Notes: generated from the sequence alone by a model not told the origin. Positions 53,349 through 61,909 are shown, counted from the first letter of the stretch. The stretch is DNA of 64,000 bases from DATFQI01 sp963816955 (GCA_963816955.1 CAWFME010000005.1:310001-374000), one strand, 5' to 3'. Translations and numbers: made by a program.

Positions 53349-54242
53349 GTGGCATCGCCCGACCAAACCGCCGCTCCGGCGGCCACGCCCGCACCGCGCC
53401 GGCCCGGTGTCGGCGCGCGGGCCCGCGCGAGCGTCGTGTCGTTCTGGCGCAAGGCCTACGAGGAGAACCTGACCGGCCTGGCGGGCATGGTCGCCTACAA
53501 CCTGCTGCTCTCGATCTTCCCGTTCGCGCTCGTGGTCCTGTTCATCGCCGGCCGCGTGCTGCGCTCGCAGGAGCTGCAGGCGTCGCTGCTCGCCGACCTG
53601 CAGCGGATCTTCCCCACGGCGGCCGACTCGACGCTGTCGGAGGGCATCCGCCGCCTGCAGGAGACGTCCCCGACCGTCGGGATCGTGGCGCTGGTCGCCT
53701 CCGTCTGGTTCGGCTCGTCGTTCTGGGGCGCGCTGGACACGGCGTTCTGCCGGATCTACCACTGCGAGTGCCGCAGCTGGGTCCAGCAGAAGCTGTTCGC
53801 GCTCGGGCATGTTCGCTGGTCGTGATGCTGTTCGTGGCGGTCACGGTGTCCGTGCCGACCGTCCAGGCGCTGCTCGTCTCGGGCGCGCGCGACCTGCCGT
53901 TCGGGCTCTCCGACGTCAAGGGCCTCGTCTACACGATCACCTTGTCGATCGGCTTCGTCGTGCTGTTCGGGGCGCTGTGCGCGATCTACCGGCTGGTGCC
54001 GAAGGCGCGCATGCCGTGGACCGCGATCTGGCCCGGCGCGACTCGGCGCCACGCTGGCGATCGGCATCGTCGACCTCGGCTTCCCGCTCTACTTCGACAA
54101 CGTCTCCACGCTGCGGATCGGCACGTCGGCCGTGTTCGTGCTGATCGCGCTCGTGTGGTTCTACGTGATCGCGCTGATCCTGCTGGCCGGCGCGGTGGTC
54201 AACGAGCTGCGCTTCGAGCACATCTCGCGCCGCTCGCGCTAA
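53349..54242 (+). pseudogene. YihY/BrkB-family membrane protein, two compensating frameshifts
   Basis: The N-terminal frame reads FWRKAYEENLTGLAGMVAYN, LLLSIFPFALVVLFIAG and VASVWFGSSFWGALDTAFCR, the YihY/virulence-factor BrkB signature, then meets a stop at 53823. A shift of frame near 53805-53816 continues VVMLFVAVTVSVPTVQALLV and GFVVLFGALCAIYRLVPKAR. A second shift near 54035-54048 restores the first frame, with TLAIGIVDLGFPLYFDNVST, ending NELRFEHISRRSR at 54242. The two changes cancel, leaving about 297 residues and six membrane segments. Two compensating indels suggest sequence errors rather than decay. The family was once called RNase BN, wrongly; its function is unclear. Its stop TAA forms the -35 of the fliO promoter. 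Confidence 0.8.
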
Positions 54243-54266
54243 AGACGCGTAGCTCGCGGCCGAATA
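54240..54266 (+). promoter_or_regulatory. FliA/WhiG-type promoter for fliO-flhF
   Basis: TAAA (54240-54243), 15 bases, GCCGAATA (54259-54266). The TAA of the YihY-like stop codon is part of the -35. The leader to the fliO ATG is about 30 bases and contains a small hairpin CGACTC-ctatcca-GAGTCG. Confidence 0.75.
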
Positions 54267-54301
54267 CGGGGTCGACTCCTATCCAGAGTCGTCCTTCGGT
54301 G

Positions 54302-54873
54302 ATGAGGCTTCCTGCTGCCATTTCTTCAGCGGGGGCTGCTGCTCTCAGCTGCCTCCTGCTCGCTCCCGCTTCCGCCTTCGCGGCGGACGGTGAGTCGACG
54401 CCGCTGGACCTGAAGCAGCCGAAGGTCGACGCCTCGCAGGCGGCCGGTCCGTCGGCGGGCGGCGGCCTCGTCCGCACGATCGTCGGCCTGGCGATCGTGA
54501 TCGCCGTCATCTACGGCCTCTACTGGGTCCTCAAGCAGGTCAAGTCATCGCGCGAGGAGCGCGCCTCGGGCCAGGGCCTGGGCACGCTCGCGACGCTGCC
54601 GCTCGGTCCCAACCGCTCGCTGCACCTCGTGCGCGCCGGCGGCGAGATCGTGCTGCTCGGCGTGGGCGAGGGCGGCGTGACGCCGATCCGCACCTACGGC
54701 GAGCACGAGGCCCGCGCGCTCGGCCTGATCGGCGACGACGAGGACGAGCAGACTCCGGGCGGGCCCACGGCGGCGGCCCCGCGCTTCCGGGCGTGCCTGC
54801 TGCGCGGCCGGGCTTCGGCCAGGCGCTGCGCCGCTCGCTCGACGACCTGCGCGCCAAGACGGTGATCAAGTGA
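54302..54873 (+). CDS. fliO: Flagellar export apparatus protein FliO, frameshifted near the C-terminus
   Basis: The frame from ATG 54302 has a signal-like N-terminus ending ASAFAADG, one membrane span near 60-78 (TIVGLAIVIAVIYGLYWVL), KQVKSSREERASG, LATLPLGPNRSLHLVRAGGE, IVLLGVGEGGVTPIRTY, the FliO domain. Near 54780 the frame goes into Arg/Cys-rich nonsense ending at 54865. One base added there gives FGQALRRSLDDLRAKTVIK, ending at TGA 54871-54873, which overlaps the fliP GTG by 4, as expected. A single-base deletion in the read or genome is therefore likely. Intact length would be about 190 residues. FliO assists assembly of the FliP ring. Confidence 0.8.
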
Positions 54874-55508
54874 AGGCCGACGGCTCCAACGCGGTCCAGC
54901 TGCTGCTGCTGATCGGCGGCATCTCGCTCGTGCCGGCGCTGCTGTTCACGGTCACGGGCTTCACCCGCATCCTGATCGTCCTCGGCTTCATCCGCTCGGG
55001 CCTCGGCACGCCGACCGCGCCGCCGAACCAGGTGCTGGTCGGGATCGCGCTGTTCCTGACGCTGTTCGTGATGGCGCCGACCTTCAACGCCATCAACAAG
55101 GACGCGATCGAGCCCCTGCGCGCGAACAAGATCACGCAGGAGACGGCGCTCAAGCGCGCCGAGACCCCGATGCGCGAGTTCATGTTCGACCAGACGCGCA
55201 CGAAGGACATCGCGCTGTTCGCCAAGCTCGCGAAGCTCGAGGACCCCGAGACGCGCGCGGACATCCCGACCTACGTCCTGATCCCCGCCTTCACGATCTC
55301 CGAGCTCAAGACGGCGTTCCAGATCGGGTTCCTGATCTTCCTGCCGTTCCTCGTCATCGACCTGGTGGTCAGCGCCACCTTGATGAGCATGGGCATGGTG
55401 ATGCTGCCGCCCGTCTTCATCTCGCTGCCGTTCAAGATCCTGCTGTTCGTCCTGGTGGACGGCTGGAACCTGATCACCCAGTCCCTCGTCCAGAGCTTCC
55501 ACCTATGA
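54870..55508 (+). CDS. fliP: Flagellar export gate protein FliP
   Basis: A 212-residue core export-gate protein without a long signal peptide. The signature VTGFTRILIVLGFIRSGLGT, then PTAPPNQVLVGIALFLTLFV, the acidic-loop region EFMFDQTRTKDIALFAKLAK, VLIPAFTISELKTAFQIGFL and VVSATLMSMGMVMLPPVFIS, LPFKILLFVLVDGWNLI are all present. It forms the FliP5-FliQ4-FliR1 helical gate. GTG 54870 overlaps fliO, and fliQ overlaps its stop. Confidence 0.96.
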   Translation: MKADGSNAVQLLLLIGGISLVPALLFTVTGFTRILIVLGFIRSGLGTPTAPPNQVLVGIALFLTLFVMAPTFNAINKDAIEPLRANKITQETALKRAETPMREFMFDQTRTKDIALFAKLAKLEDPETRADIPTYVLIPAFTISELKTAFQIGFLIFLPFLVIDLVVSATLMSMGMVMLPPVFISLPFKILLFVLVDGWNLITQSLVQSFHL

Positions 55509-55777
55509 ACCAGGACACCGTCGTCTCGATCGTCACGCAGGCGATGGAGGTGGGCCTGAAGGTCTCGCTCCCCGTGCTGCTCGTCGGCCTCGTCGTGGGC
55601 CTCGTGATCTCCGTCTTCCAGGCGGTCACGCAGATCCAGGAGCAGACGCTCTCCTTCATCCCGAAGGTGCTCGGCCTGGTCGTCGTGATCATCGTCGCCG
55701 GGCCGTGGATGCTCGGGCAGATCCTCACCTGGACGCAGGAGCTCTACGGCTCGATCCCCTCGCTGGTGGGCGCGTGA
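55505..55777 (+). CDS. fliQ: Flagellar export gate protein FliQ
   Basis: A 90-residue protein with two membrane hairpin helices: VSLPVLLVGLVVGLVISVFQ with AVTQIQEQTLSFIPKVLGLV, then VIIVAGPWMLGQILTWTQEL. The length and sequence are typical. It overlaps fliP and fliR by 4 bases each. Confidence 0.95.
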   Translation: MNQDTVVSIVTQAMEVGLKVSLPVLLVGLVVGLVISVFQAVTQIQEQTLSFIPKVLGLVVVIIVAGPWMLGQILTWTQELYGSIPSLVGA

Positions 55778-56578
55778 ACCCCGATCAGCTGATCGCCCAG
55801 TTCGGGGAGCAGCAGGTCGCGAGCTTCCTGCTCGTGCTCGGCCGCATCGGGCCGCTGTTCCTGCTCGCGCCGATGTTCTCGAGCAGGATGATGCCGGCGC
55901 GCGCCAAGAGCGTCGCCGCCGTCGCGCTGGCCGTCGGCATCGCCCCGATCGCCCTGCGCACCGCCGGCACGGCCGCCGGGCAGATCCCCGACGACGTGCT
56001 CGGCCTCGCCGGCGTCATGTTCAAGGAGATCCTCGTCGGCACCGCGTTCGCGTTCGCGCTCGGCGCGTTCTTCGCCGCGGTCTCCGTGGCCGGCACGCTG
56101 CTGGACACCTTCATCGGCTTCTCGTTCGGCGCGCTCGTCGATCCCGTCACGGGCAACCCGGGCGGCGCGCTCAACCAGCTCTACGCGCTCGTCGGCGTCG
56201 GGATCTTCATCGCCATCGGCGGCGACGCCTGGATCATCCAGGGGCTCGCGCGCACCTACGAGGCGGTGCCGCTGCTCAGCGCGCCCGACATCGGCTCGCT
56301 CGTGGAGGGCATGCAGGTCGCCTTCGGCGGCATCTTCGGCGCCGCGCTGCAGGTCTGCGCGCCCGTGCTGCTGGCCGTCGTGCTCACCGACGCCGCGTTC
56401 GGCGTCGTCTCCAAGCGTCGTCCCGCAGCTCAACGTCTTCGCCGTCGGCTTCCCGGCCAAGGTCACCGTCGGGCTCGTCGTGATCGCCGCGTCGCTGCCG
56501 TTCCTCGCCGGCTGGCTCGACGACGAGCTGCAGCGCTCCGTCGCCTCCGCCCTGCACGCGCTGAAGGTGAGCGGCTGA
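55774..56578 (+). CDS. fliR: Flagellar export gate protein FliR, frameshifted near the C-terminus
   Basis: GTG 55774 begins a polytopic protein with FGEQQVASFLLVLGRIGPLF, APMFSSRMMPARAKSVAAVA, EILVGTAFAFALGAFFAAVS and GFSFGALVDPVTGN. After GVVSK (about 56410-56417) the frame turns Arg-rich. Skipping one base there continues VVPQLNVFAVGFPAKVTVGL, VVIAASLPFLAGWLDDELQR and ends at TGA 56576-56578, whose last base begins the flhB ATG. This is the expected FliR C-terminus, so a one-base insertion is inferred. Intact length is about 267 residues. Left uncorrected, the frame runs on into flhB and looks like a FliR-FlhB fusion. Confidence 0.85.
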
Positions 56579-57648
56579 TGGCTGCCGAGAACAAGACCGA
56601 GAAGGCAACACCCAAGAAGCTCGCGGAGGCCCGCAAGAAGGGCCAGGTCGCGCGCTCGGTGGACCTCAACGGCGCGATCGTGCTGATGGCGTCGCTGTTC
56701 GCGCTGTCGTTCTTCGGGCCGCGCATGTTCGAGCGCATGCAGGAGGCCATGATCACCGTGCTGCAGCTCGCCCGGAACCCGGAGCTGGTCGAGATCCAGG
56801 GGATCGGCGCGCTGTTCTCGAAGATCGGCCTGCACGTCGCGCTCGCCGCGGCGCCCGTCGCGCTCGTCTGCATGGCCGCCGGCGTGATCGTCAACGTCGC
56901 CCAGGTCGGCATCGAGCCGATGCCGGGCGGCATCAAGCCGGACTTCAAGAAGCTCAACCCGCTGACCGGCGCGAAGAACATCTTCGGCCCCAACGCGATC
57001 GCGGAGAGCATCAAGTCGGTCGCCAAGGTCTCGGCGGTCGGCGGCATCGTCGCGCTCGCGGTCTTCCCCAAGCTCGAGGAGCTCGCCGGCCTGGTCGGCA
57101 TGCCCGCCGCCGAGCTGCTGCCCCACCTCGCCTCCGAGGTGCTCGCGATCGCCCAGCGCGCCGCGCTCGCCTACCTCGTGATCGCCGCCGCCGACGCGAT
57201 CTACCAGCGCTGGCGCTTCGCCAAGCAGATGCGCATGGACAAGCAGGAGGTCAAGGACGAGCACAAGCAGCAGGAGCTGCCCTCGGAGGTCAAGAACGCC
57301 CAGCGCCGCCGCTCGATCGAGATGTCGCGCGCGCGCATGATGGACGCCGTCCCGACGGCGGACGTGATCGTCACCAACCCGACCCACTTCTCCGTCGCGC
57401 TGCGCTACGACAGCGAGCAGCCCGCTCCGATCGTCGTGGCCAAGGGCCAGGACGTGCTCGCGCTGCGCATCCGCGAGCTCGCCCGCGAGCGCGGCGTCAC
57501 CGTCGTCCCCGACCCGCCGCTGGCGCGCGCGCTGTACGCGTCCGTCGACGTCGGCCGGATGATCCCCGAGGAGCTCTTCGAGGCCGTCGCCCAGCTGCTC
57601 GCCTACGTCTACCGCGTCGCGGGCGCGAGCGGAAGGGCCGCCGCATGA
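56578..57648 (+). CDS. flhB: Flagellar export switch protein FlhB
   Basis: A 356-residue protein from ATG 56578 with NKTEKATPKKLAEARKKGQV at the N-terminus, four membrane segments (about 30-210), KQEVKDEHKQQELPSEVKNA and the autocleavage motif VIVTNPTHFSVALRYDS near residue 262. It ends with the globular C-terminal domain (IRELARERGVTVVPDPPLAR, IPEELFEAVAQLLAYVYRVA). FlhB switches export from rod/hook to filament substrates after NPTH cleavage. The flhA ATG overlaps its stop. Confidence 0.96.
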   Translation: MAAENKTEKATPKKLAEARKKGQVARSVDLNGAIVLMASLFALSFFGPRMFERMQEAMITVLQLARNPELVEIQGIGALFSKIGLHVALAAAPVALVCMAAGVIVNVAQVGIEPMPGGIKPDFKKLNPLTGAKNIFGPNAIAESIKSVAKVSAVGGIVALAVFPKLEELAGLVGMPAAELLPHLASEVLAIAQRAALAYLVIAAADAIYQRWRFAKQMRMDKQEVKDEHKQQELPSEVKNAQRRRSIEMSRARMMDAVPTADVIVTNPTHFSVALRYDSEQPAPIVVAKGQDVLALRIRELARERGVTVVPDPPLARALYASVDVGRMIPEELFEAVAQLLAYVYRVAGASGRAAA

Positions 57649-59747
57649 GCGCGTTCCTGAAGCAGGCCGGCAAGTACTCGGACCTCATCGCCGCGGGCGC
57701 GATCGTGCTCGTGGTGGCGATGATGATCATCCCGCTGCCGCCGTTCCTGATCGACCTCTTCATCACGCTGAACATCTCGGCGGCGCTGATGATCGTGGTG
57801 GCGACGCTCTACGTCCCGCGCGCGCTGGACTTCTCCGCCTTCCCGAGCCTGTTGCTGCTGACCACCCTGTTCCGGCTGGCGATCAACATCTCGGTCACCC
57901 GCCTGATCCTGCTGCACGGCGACGCCGGCCACGTGGTCACCGCGTTCGGCAACTTCGTCGTCGGCGGCAACGTCGTCGTCGGCCTGATCATCTTCCTGAT
58001 CCTGATCGTGATCCAGTTCGTGGTGATCACGAACGGCGCGGGCCGCGTCGCCGAGGTCGGCGCGCGCTTCACGCTCGACGCCATGCCCGGCAAGCAGATG
58101 GCGATCGACGCCGACCTCAACACGGGCCAGATCACCGACGAGGAGGCGCGCAAGCGCCGCGCGGAGATCGCCCAGGAGGCCGACTTCTACGGCGCGATGG
58201 ACGGCGCCTCGAAGTTCGTCAAGGGCGACGCGATGGCCGGCATCCTGATCACGCTGATCAACCTCGTCGGCGGCATCGTCGTCGGCGTCATGCAGCAGGG
58301 CCTGCCGTTCGGCGAGGCCGCGCACAAGTTCTCCCTGCTGACCGTCGGCGACGGCCTCTGCGCGCAGATCCCGGCGCTGATGATCTCCGTCGCCACCGGC
58401 ATCCTCGTCACGCGCTCGGCCTCGGAGAAGGACCTCGGCTCCGACGTCGCCGACCAGATCCTCGACCAGCGCAAGGCCCCGATGGTGGCCGGCGCGGTGA
58501 TCATGGCCTTCGCGCTCGTCCCCGGGCTGCCCAAGGTCCCGTTCGTGATCGTCGGCGGCCTGTTCTTCGCCGTCGGCTGGTCGCTGCGCAACACGCCCAA
58601 CCGGGCCGAGCGCGACGCCGCCGCGGTGGCCGAGGCGAAGGCGCTGCCGGCCGGCGAGCCCGCCGCGCCGCGCGACGCCGCGCTCGACGCCCTGGCGCTC
58701 GACCCGCTCGAGCTGGCGATCGGCTTCGGCCTCGTCCCGCTCGTCAGCGACGACCCGCAGCGCGGGGCGGGCGGCACGCTGCTCGCGCGCGTGCGGACGA
58801 TCCGCCGCCAGATCGCGTCCGAGCTCGGCATGGTCATCCCGGCCGTGCGCATCCGCGACGACGTCGGGCTGGACTCGCACGAGTACGTGATGCGCGTGCG
58901 CGGCTCCGAGGTCGCGCGCGGCGGGATCATGGCCGGCCACCAGCTCGCGATGGACCCGGGCGACGCCGTCGGCCAGCTGGCCGGCATCCCGACCACCGAG
59001 CCGGCCTTCGGCCTGCCCGCGGTCTGGATCCCCGACGCCGGCCGCGCCGAGGCCGAGGCGCTGGGCTGGACCGTGGTCGACGCGGAGTCCGTCGTGGTCA
59101 CCCACCTCACGGAGACGATCCGCGCCCACGCCGCCGACCTGCTCACCCGCCAGGAGACCCGCCACCTGCTCGACCAGCTCAAGGAGGTCAACGCGGCCGT
59201 CGTCGACGAGGTCGTGCCGGACGTGCTCTCGCTCGGCGAGGTCCAGCGCGTGCTCCAGTCGCTGCTGCAGGAGGGCGTCTCGATCCGCGACCTCGGCGCC
59301 GTCGTCGAGGCGATCGGGGACAAGGCCAGGCTCACGCGCGACCCGGCGATGCTCGCCGAGTACGCGCGCCAGGCGCTCGGCCGCGCGATCGTCGCCCCGT
59401 ACCTGGACCCGGAGGGCATGCTGCGCGCGATCGCGCTCGACCCCGGGCTCGAGCAGGAGCTCGCCGAGGCGCTCGTCCAGACCGCCGACGGGGAGTTCCT
59501 CGCGCTGGACCCGATGCGCGCCGGCGGGCTCGTCGAGCAGTGCGCCGAGCTCGTCGACCAGGCGCTCGCCCGCGGCGGCCGCCCGGTGCTGCTGTGCTCG
59601 GCGCGCGTGCGCCGTCACCTGCGCCGTCTGTGCGAGCAGAGACTGCCGCAGCTCGCCGTCTGCTCCTACAACGAGATCGTCCCGGGTGTCGGGGTTGAGA
59701 CACTCGCCGTACTCGCGCCTCAAGCGACTCCAGTCGGCGTCGCTTGA
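57645..59747 (+). CDS. flhA: Flagellar export gate protein FlhA
   Basis: A 700-residue protein. Eight membrane segments occupy about 1-320, with FPSLLLLTTLFRLAINISVT, RLILLHGDAGHVVTAFGNFV and EVGARFTLDAMPGKQMAIDA, the conserved FHIPEP-type region. The cytoplasmic domain (about 345-700) forms the nonameric ring that binds chaperone-substrate pairs (VQRVLQSLLQEGVSIRDLGA, VEAIGDKARLTRDPAMLAEY). The C-terminal tail ends near VAVLAPQATPVGVA. ATG 57645 overlaps the flhB stop by 4. Confidence 0.96.
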   Translation: MSAFLKQAGKYSDLIAAGAIVLVVAMMIIPLPPFLIDLFITLNISAALMIVVATLYVPRALDFSAFPSLLLLTTLFRLAINISVTRLILLHGDAGHVVTAFGNFVVGGNVVVGLIIFLILIVIQFVVITNGAGRVAEVGARFTLDAMPGKQMAIDADLNTGQITDEEARKRRAEIAQEADFYGAMDGASKFVKGDAMAGILITLINLVGGIVVGVMQQGLPFGEAAHKFSLLTVGDGLCAQIPALMISVATGILVTRSASEKDLGSDVADQILDQRKAPMVAGAVIMAFALVPGLPKVPFVIVGGLFFAVGWSLRNTPNRAERDAAAVAEAKALPAGEPAAPRDAALDALALDPLELAIGFGLVPLVSDDPQRGAGGTLLARVRTIRRQIASELGMVIPAVRIRDDVGLDSHEYVMRVRGSEVARGGIMAGHQLAMDPGDAVGQLAGIPTTEPAFGLPAVWIPDAGRAEAEALGWTVVDAESVVVTHLTETIRAHAADLLTRQETRHLLDQLKEVNAAVVDEVVPDVLSLGEVQRVLQSLLQEGVSIRDLGAVVEAIGDKARLTRDPAMLAEYARQALGRAIVAPYLDPEGMLRAIALDPGLEQELAEALVQTADGEFLALDPMRAGGLVEQCAELVDQALARGGRPVLLCSARVRRHLRRLCEQRLPQLAVCSYNEIVPGVGVETLAVLAPQATPVGVA

Positions 59748-59768
59748 TGCCGATGACACCGACTGGAC

Positions 59769-60968
59769 ATGAATACGACTCCTGAGACCAAGACGTACCG
59801 TGGCCGCAGCCTCGAGGAGGTGCTGCCGCAGGTGCGCGACGAGCTCGGTCCGGACGCGATCGTGCTGCGCCGCCGCGAGGGCCTCGCGGGGGGCGTCGCC
59901 GGCTTCTTCCAGCGCTCCTACGTCGAGGTCGAGGCGCGCGGCTCGCTCGACGGCGAGTCCTCGCTCGAGACCCGCAACGACCGCGCGACGGCGGAGGGCC
60001 TCGCCACCCCGGGCGTGCAGGCGCTCGTCCAGCAGGCGTCCCCGTTCGCCGACGCGCTCAAGACGGCCGACCGCGCGCACGAGGTGCTCGCCGCCGCGGC
60101 CGCCGGGATCGACGTGGCGCCGGCCGGCCTCTACGGCCCCCAGCCTTCCTACGAGCCCGTGGCGCTGCCGCCGGCCGCCGTCGTCGCCGCCGCGGCGCCG
60201 GCCGAGCCCGCGCGCGAGCTCGAGCCGCCCGCCGCCGCCGCGGGCATCGAGGCCAAGCTCGTCTCCGCCGGCCTGAGCCCCGCCCTGGCCGCCGACGTCG
60301 TCGGCGAGGCCGTCGCCCACGGCCTGCCCTTCTCCACCCCGCGCTCGCTCAAGGCGCTCGTGCGCTCCGCGCTCGCGCGCCGCATGCCCGTCCTGGCCGA
60401 CATCGGCCCGGGCGCGCGCCGGATCGCCTTCGCGGGCGCCGGCGGCGCCGGCAAGACCGCCGCGATCTCCGCGCTCGCCCGCGCGTACGCGGCCGCCGAC
60501 CACGAGGTCGTGGTCGTCGCGCTGCGCTCGCCCGACGGCGGCTGCGACCTCGCGGCCGAGCTCGAGCCGCACGGCGTCTCCGTGATCGCCGCCGCCGACG
60601 CCGGCCAGGCCGCGCGCCGGCTCGCGCGCCGCACCCCGCTGCTGACGCTGATCGACACGCCCGCCGCGGGACCTGGCGACAAGCCCGCCGTCGCCGCGCT
60701 GGCCGCCGACCTGCAGGCGCTCGGCGCGACCGAGATCCACCTGACGCTGCCCGCGACGCTCAGCGCGGCTGCCGCCGACGAGCTGGCGGGCGCGCTCGCC
60801 CCGCTCGGCCTGACGCACATCGCGCTCACGCACGCCGACCAGACCGCCCGCCCGGGCGCGCCGGTCGAGCTCGCGATCCGCACTTGCAAGCCACTGTCCT
60901 ACGTCTTCGACCGCGAAGGGGCCGAGCCCGCCGACTCCGGCGCGCTCGCACGCCGCCTGCTCCCCTGA
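59769..60968 (+). CDS. flhF: FlhF-like SRP-family GTPase with diverged G motifs
   Basis: A 399-residue protein. The N-terminal B domain TYRGRSLEEVLPQVRDELGP with DAIVLRRREG is the FlhF signature. A variable Ala/Pro-rich region (about 65-160), an N domain and a G domain follow. The P-loop is FAGAGGAGKTAAI near residue 225. Where SRP GTPases have DTAGR there is LIDTPAAGPGDK, and where they have TKxD there is LTHADQT. The Asp of G3 and G4 remain, but flanking residues are altered, so GTP hydrolysis may be weak. FlhF sets flagellar position and number. No FlhG/FleN gene follows. Confidence 0.85.
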   Translation: MNTTPETKTYRGRSLEEVLPQVRDELGPDAIVLRRREGLAGGVAGFFQRSYVEVEARGSLDGESSLETRNDRATAEGLATPGVQALVQQASPFADALKTADRAHEVLAAAAAGIDVAPAGLYGPQPSYEPVALPPAAVVAAAAPAEPARELEPPAAAAGIEAKLVSAGLSPALAADVVGEAVAHGLPFSTPRSLKALVRSALARRMPVLADIGPGARRIAFAGAGGAGKTAAISALARAYAAADHEVVVVALRSPDGGCDLAAELEPHGVSVIAAADAGQAARRLARRTPLLTLIDTPAAGPGDKPAVAALAADLQALGATEIHLTLPATLSAAAADELAGALAPLGLTHIALTHADQTARPGAPVELAIRTCKPLSYVFDREGAEPADSGALARRLLP

Positions 60969-60980
60969 CCCGACCTCCAC

Positions 60981-61607
60981 ATGGCCGTGGCACCCGCACC
61001 GATCAACCTGCCCGTCGGCCAGAAGGTCTCCGTCAGGCTGCAGTACGTCGGGGCCCTGCCGGCCACGGTCGAGGCGGTCGCGCCCGGCCTGCTGACCGTC
61101 GCGCTCACCGTGCCCGACAACCGGGTCAATCGGCTCGAGGGCACGGAGGTGGCGGTCGAGTGCACCTCCTCGCGCGGGATCCAGCGCTTCGGCGGCCGGC
61201 TCGTGCTGCGCGGGCGCTCCGACGTCTTCGACATCGAGGTCGGCGGCGACATGGAGCGCATCCAGCGCCGCGAGTGGGCTCGCGTCGGCACGGTCGTCCC
61301 GATCCGCGTCGAGATCGTCGACGAGCCCGACCTCGAGGGCGGCGAGACGAGCACCCTGAACCTGTCCGGCGGAGGCGTGATGATCCTCGACCCGTGGCGG
61401 CTGCCGCTCGGCATCGACGCCCGCGTGGAGATCGTCATCGACGCCGGCCAGCCGCCGGTCCGGGCGCTCGCGCGCGTCGTCCGCGACGCCGGGCCCCAGC
61501 ACAAGGGCCTGCGCTTCGACGACATCGAGCCCCAGGACTCCGAGCGGCTGATGCGCTTCGTGCGCGAGCGCGAGCGGGCCGAGCTGCGGATGGCCCGCGG
61601 CCGATGA
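60981..61607 (+). CDS. PilZ-domain (YcgR-like) cyclic-di-GMP effector
   Basis: A 208-residue two-domain protein. The N-terminal YcgR-type beta-barrel (about 1-95) begins LPVGQKVSVRLQYVGALPAT. The C-terminal PilZ domain (about 96-200) has the c-di-GMP-binding motifs RRxxxR as IQRREWARV and (D/N)xSxxG as LNLSGGGVMI. YcgR-type proteins bind the motor and slow it when c-di-GMP is high. It lies 12 bases after flhF and overlaps the next gene by 4. It is the only sign of c-di-GMP input in the cluster. Confidence 0.9.
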   Translation: MAVAPAPINLPVGQKVSVRLQYVGALPATVEAVAPGLLTVALTVPDNRVNRLEGTEVAVECTSSRGIQRFGGRLVLRGRSDVFDIEVGGDMERIQRREWARVGTVVPIRVEIVDEPDLEGGETSTLNLSGGGVMILDPWRLPLGIDARVEIVIDAGQPPVRALARVVRDAGPQHKGLRFDDIEPQDSERLMRFVRERERAELRMARGR

Positions 61608-61909
61608 GCGAGCCGGTCAGCATCACGATCGGCGCCCACCCGCGCGCCCGCCGCTCCGTGCAGCGCGCCCGCGCGCTCGGCGGCCTGCTCGGCTTCGTCG
61701 TGACCCTCGTGCTCTCGCTGCGCACGGGCGTGCCCGCCTGGGACGCCGTCGCGCGCTCGCTGATCGCCGGGATCGTGGTCCACCTCGCCGCCTGGGCGAT
61801 CGCCGTGGCCGTGTGGAAGCAGCTGATGCTGGCCGAGATCCAGGCGCTGCGCGACCGCCGCCTCGAGCGCCTCGAGCGGCGCGCCGAGCTCGCGCGCGCC
61901 GACGCGTGA
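61604..61909 (+). CDS. Small hypothetical two-span membrane protein
   Basis: A 101-residue protein from ATG 61604 (overlapping the PilZ stop by 4). It has two membrane segments near residues 25-45 (LGGLLGFVVTLVLSLRTGV) and 52-72 (SLIAGIVVHLAAWAIAVAVW), followed by a charged Arg/Glu/Leu tail with coiled-coil potential. No family is recognised. Its place in the operon suggests a motility or motor-associated role; this is inference only. Confidence 0.7.
   Translation: MSEPVSITIGAHPRARRSVQRARALGGLLGFVVTLVLSLRTGVPAWDAVARSLIAGIVVHLAAWAIAVAVWKQLMLAEIQALRDRRLERLERRAELARADA

Noticed and set aside
55705..57648. A FliR-FlhB fusion protein
   Set aside because: The junction is an out-of-frame Arg-rich stretch; a one-base edit restores a normal FliR C-terminus and a TGATG junction with flhB.
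59734..59756. FliA-type promoter before flhF (GCCGATGA at 59749-59756)
   Set aside because: The position 15 bases upstream reads CCAG, not TCAA/TAAA, and flhF is probably read from the fliO promoter.
57609..61502. A 1297-codon leftward open frame opposite flhA, flhF and PilZ
   Set aside because: His/Asp/Gln/Arg-rich shadow without motifs; the sense genes are clear.
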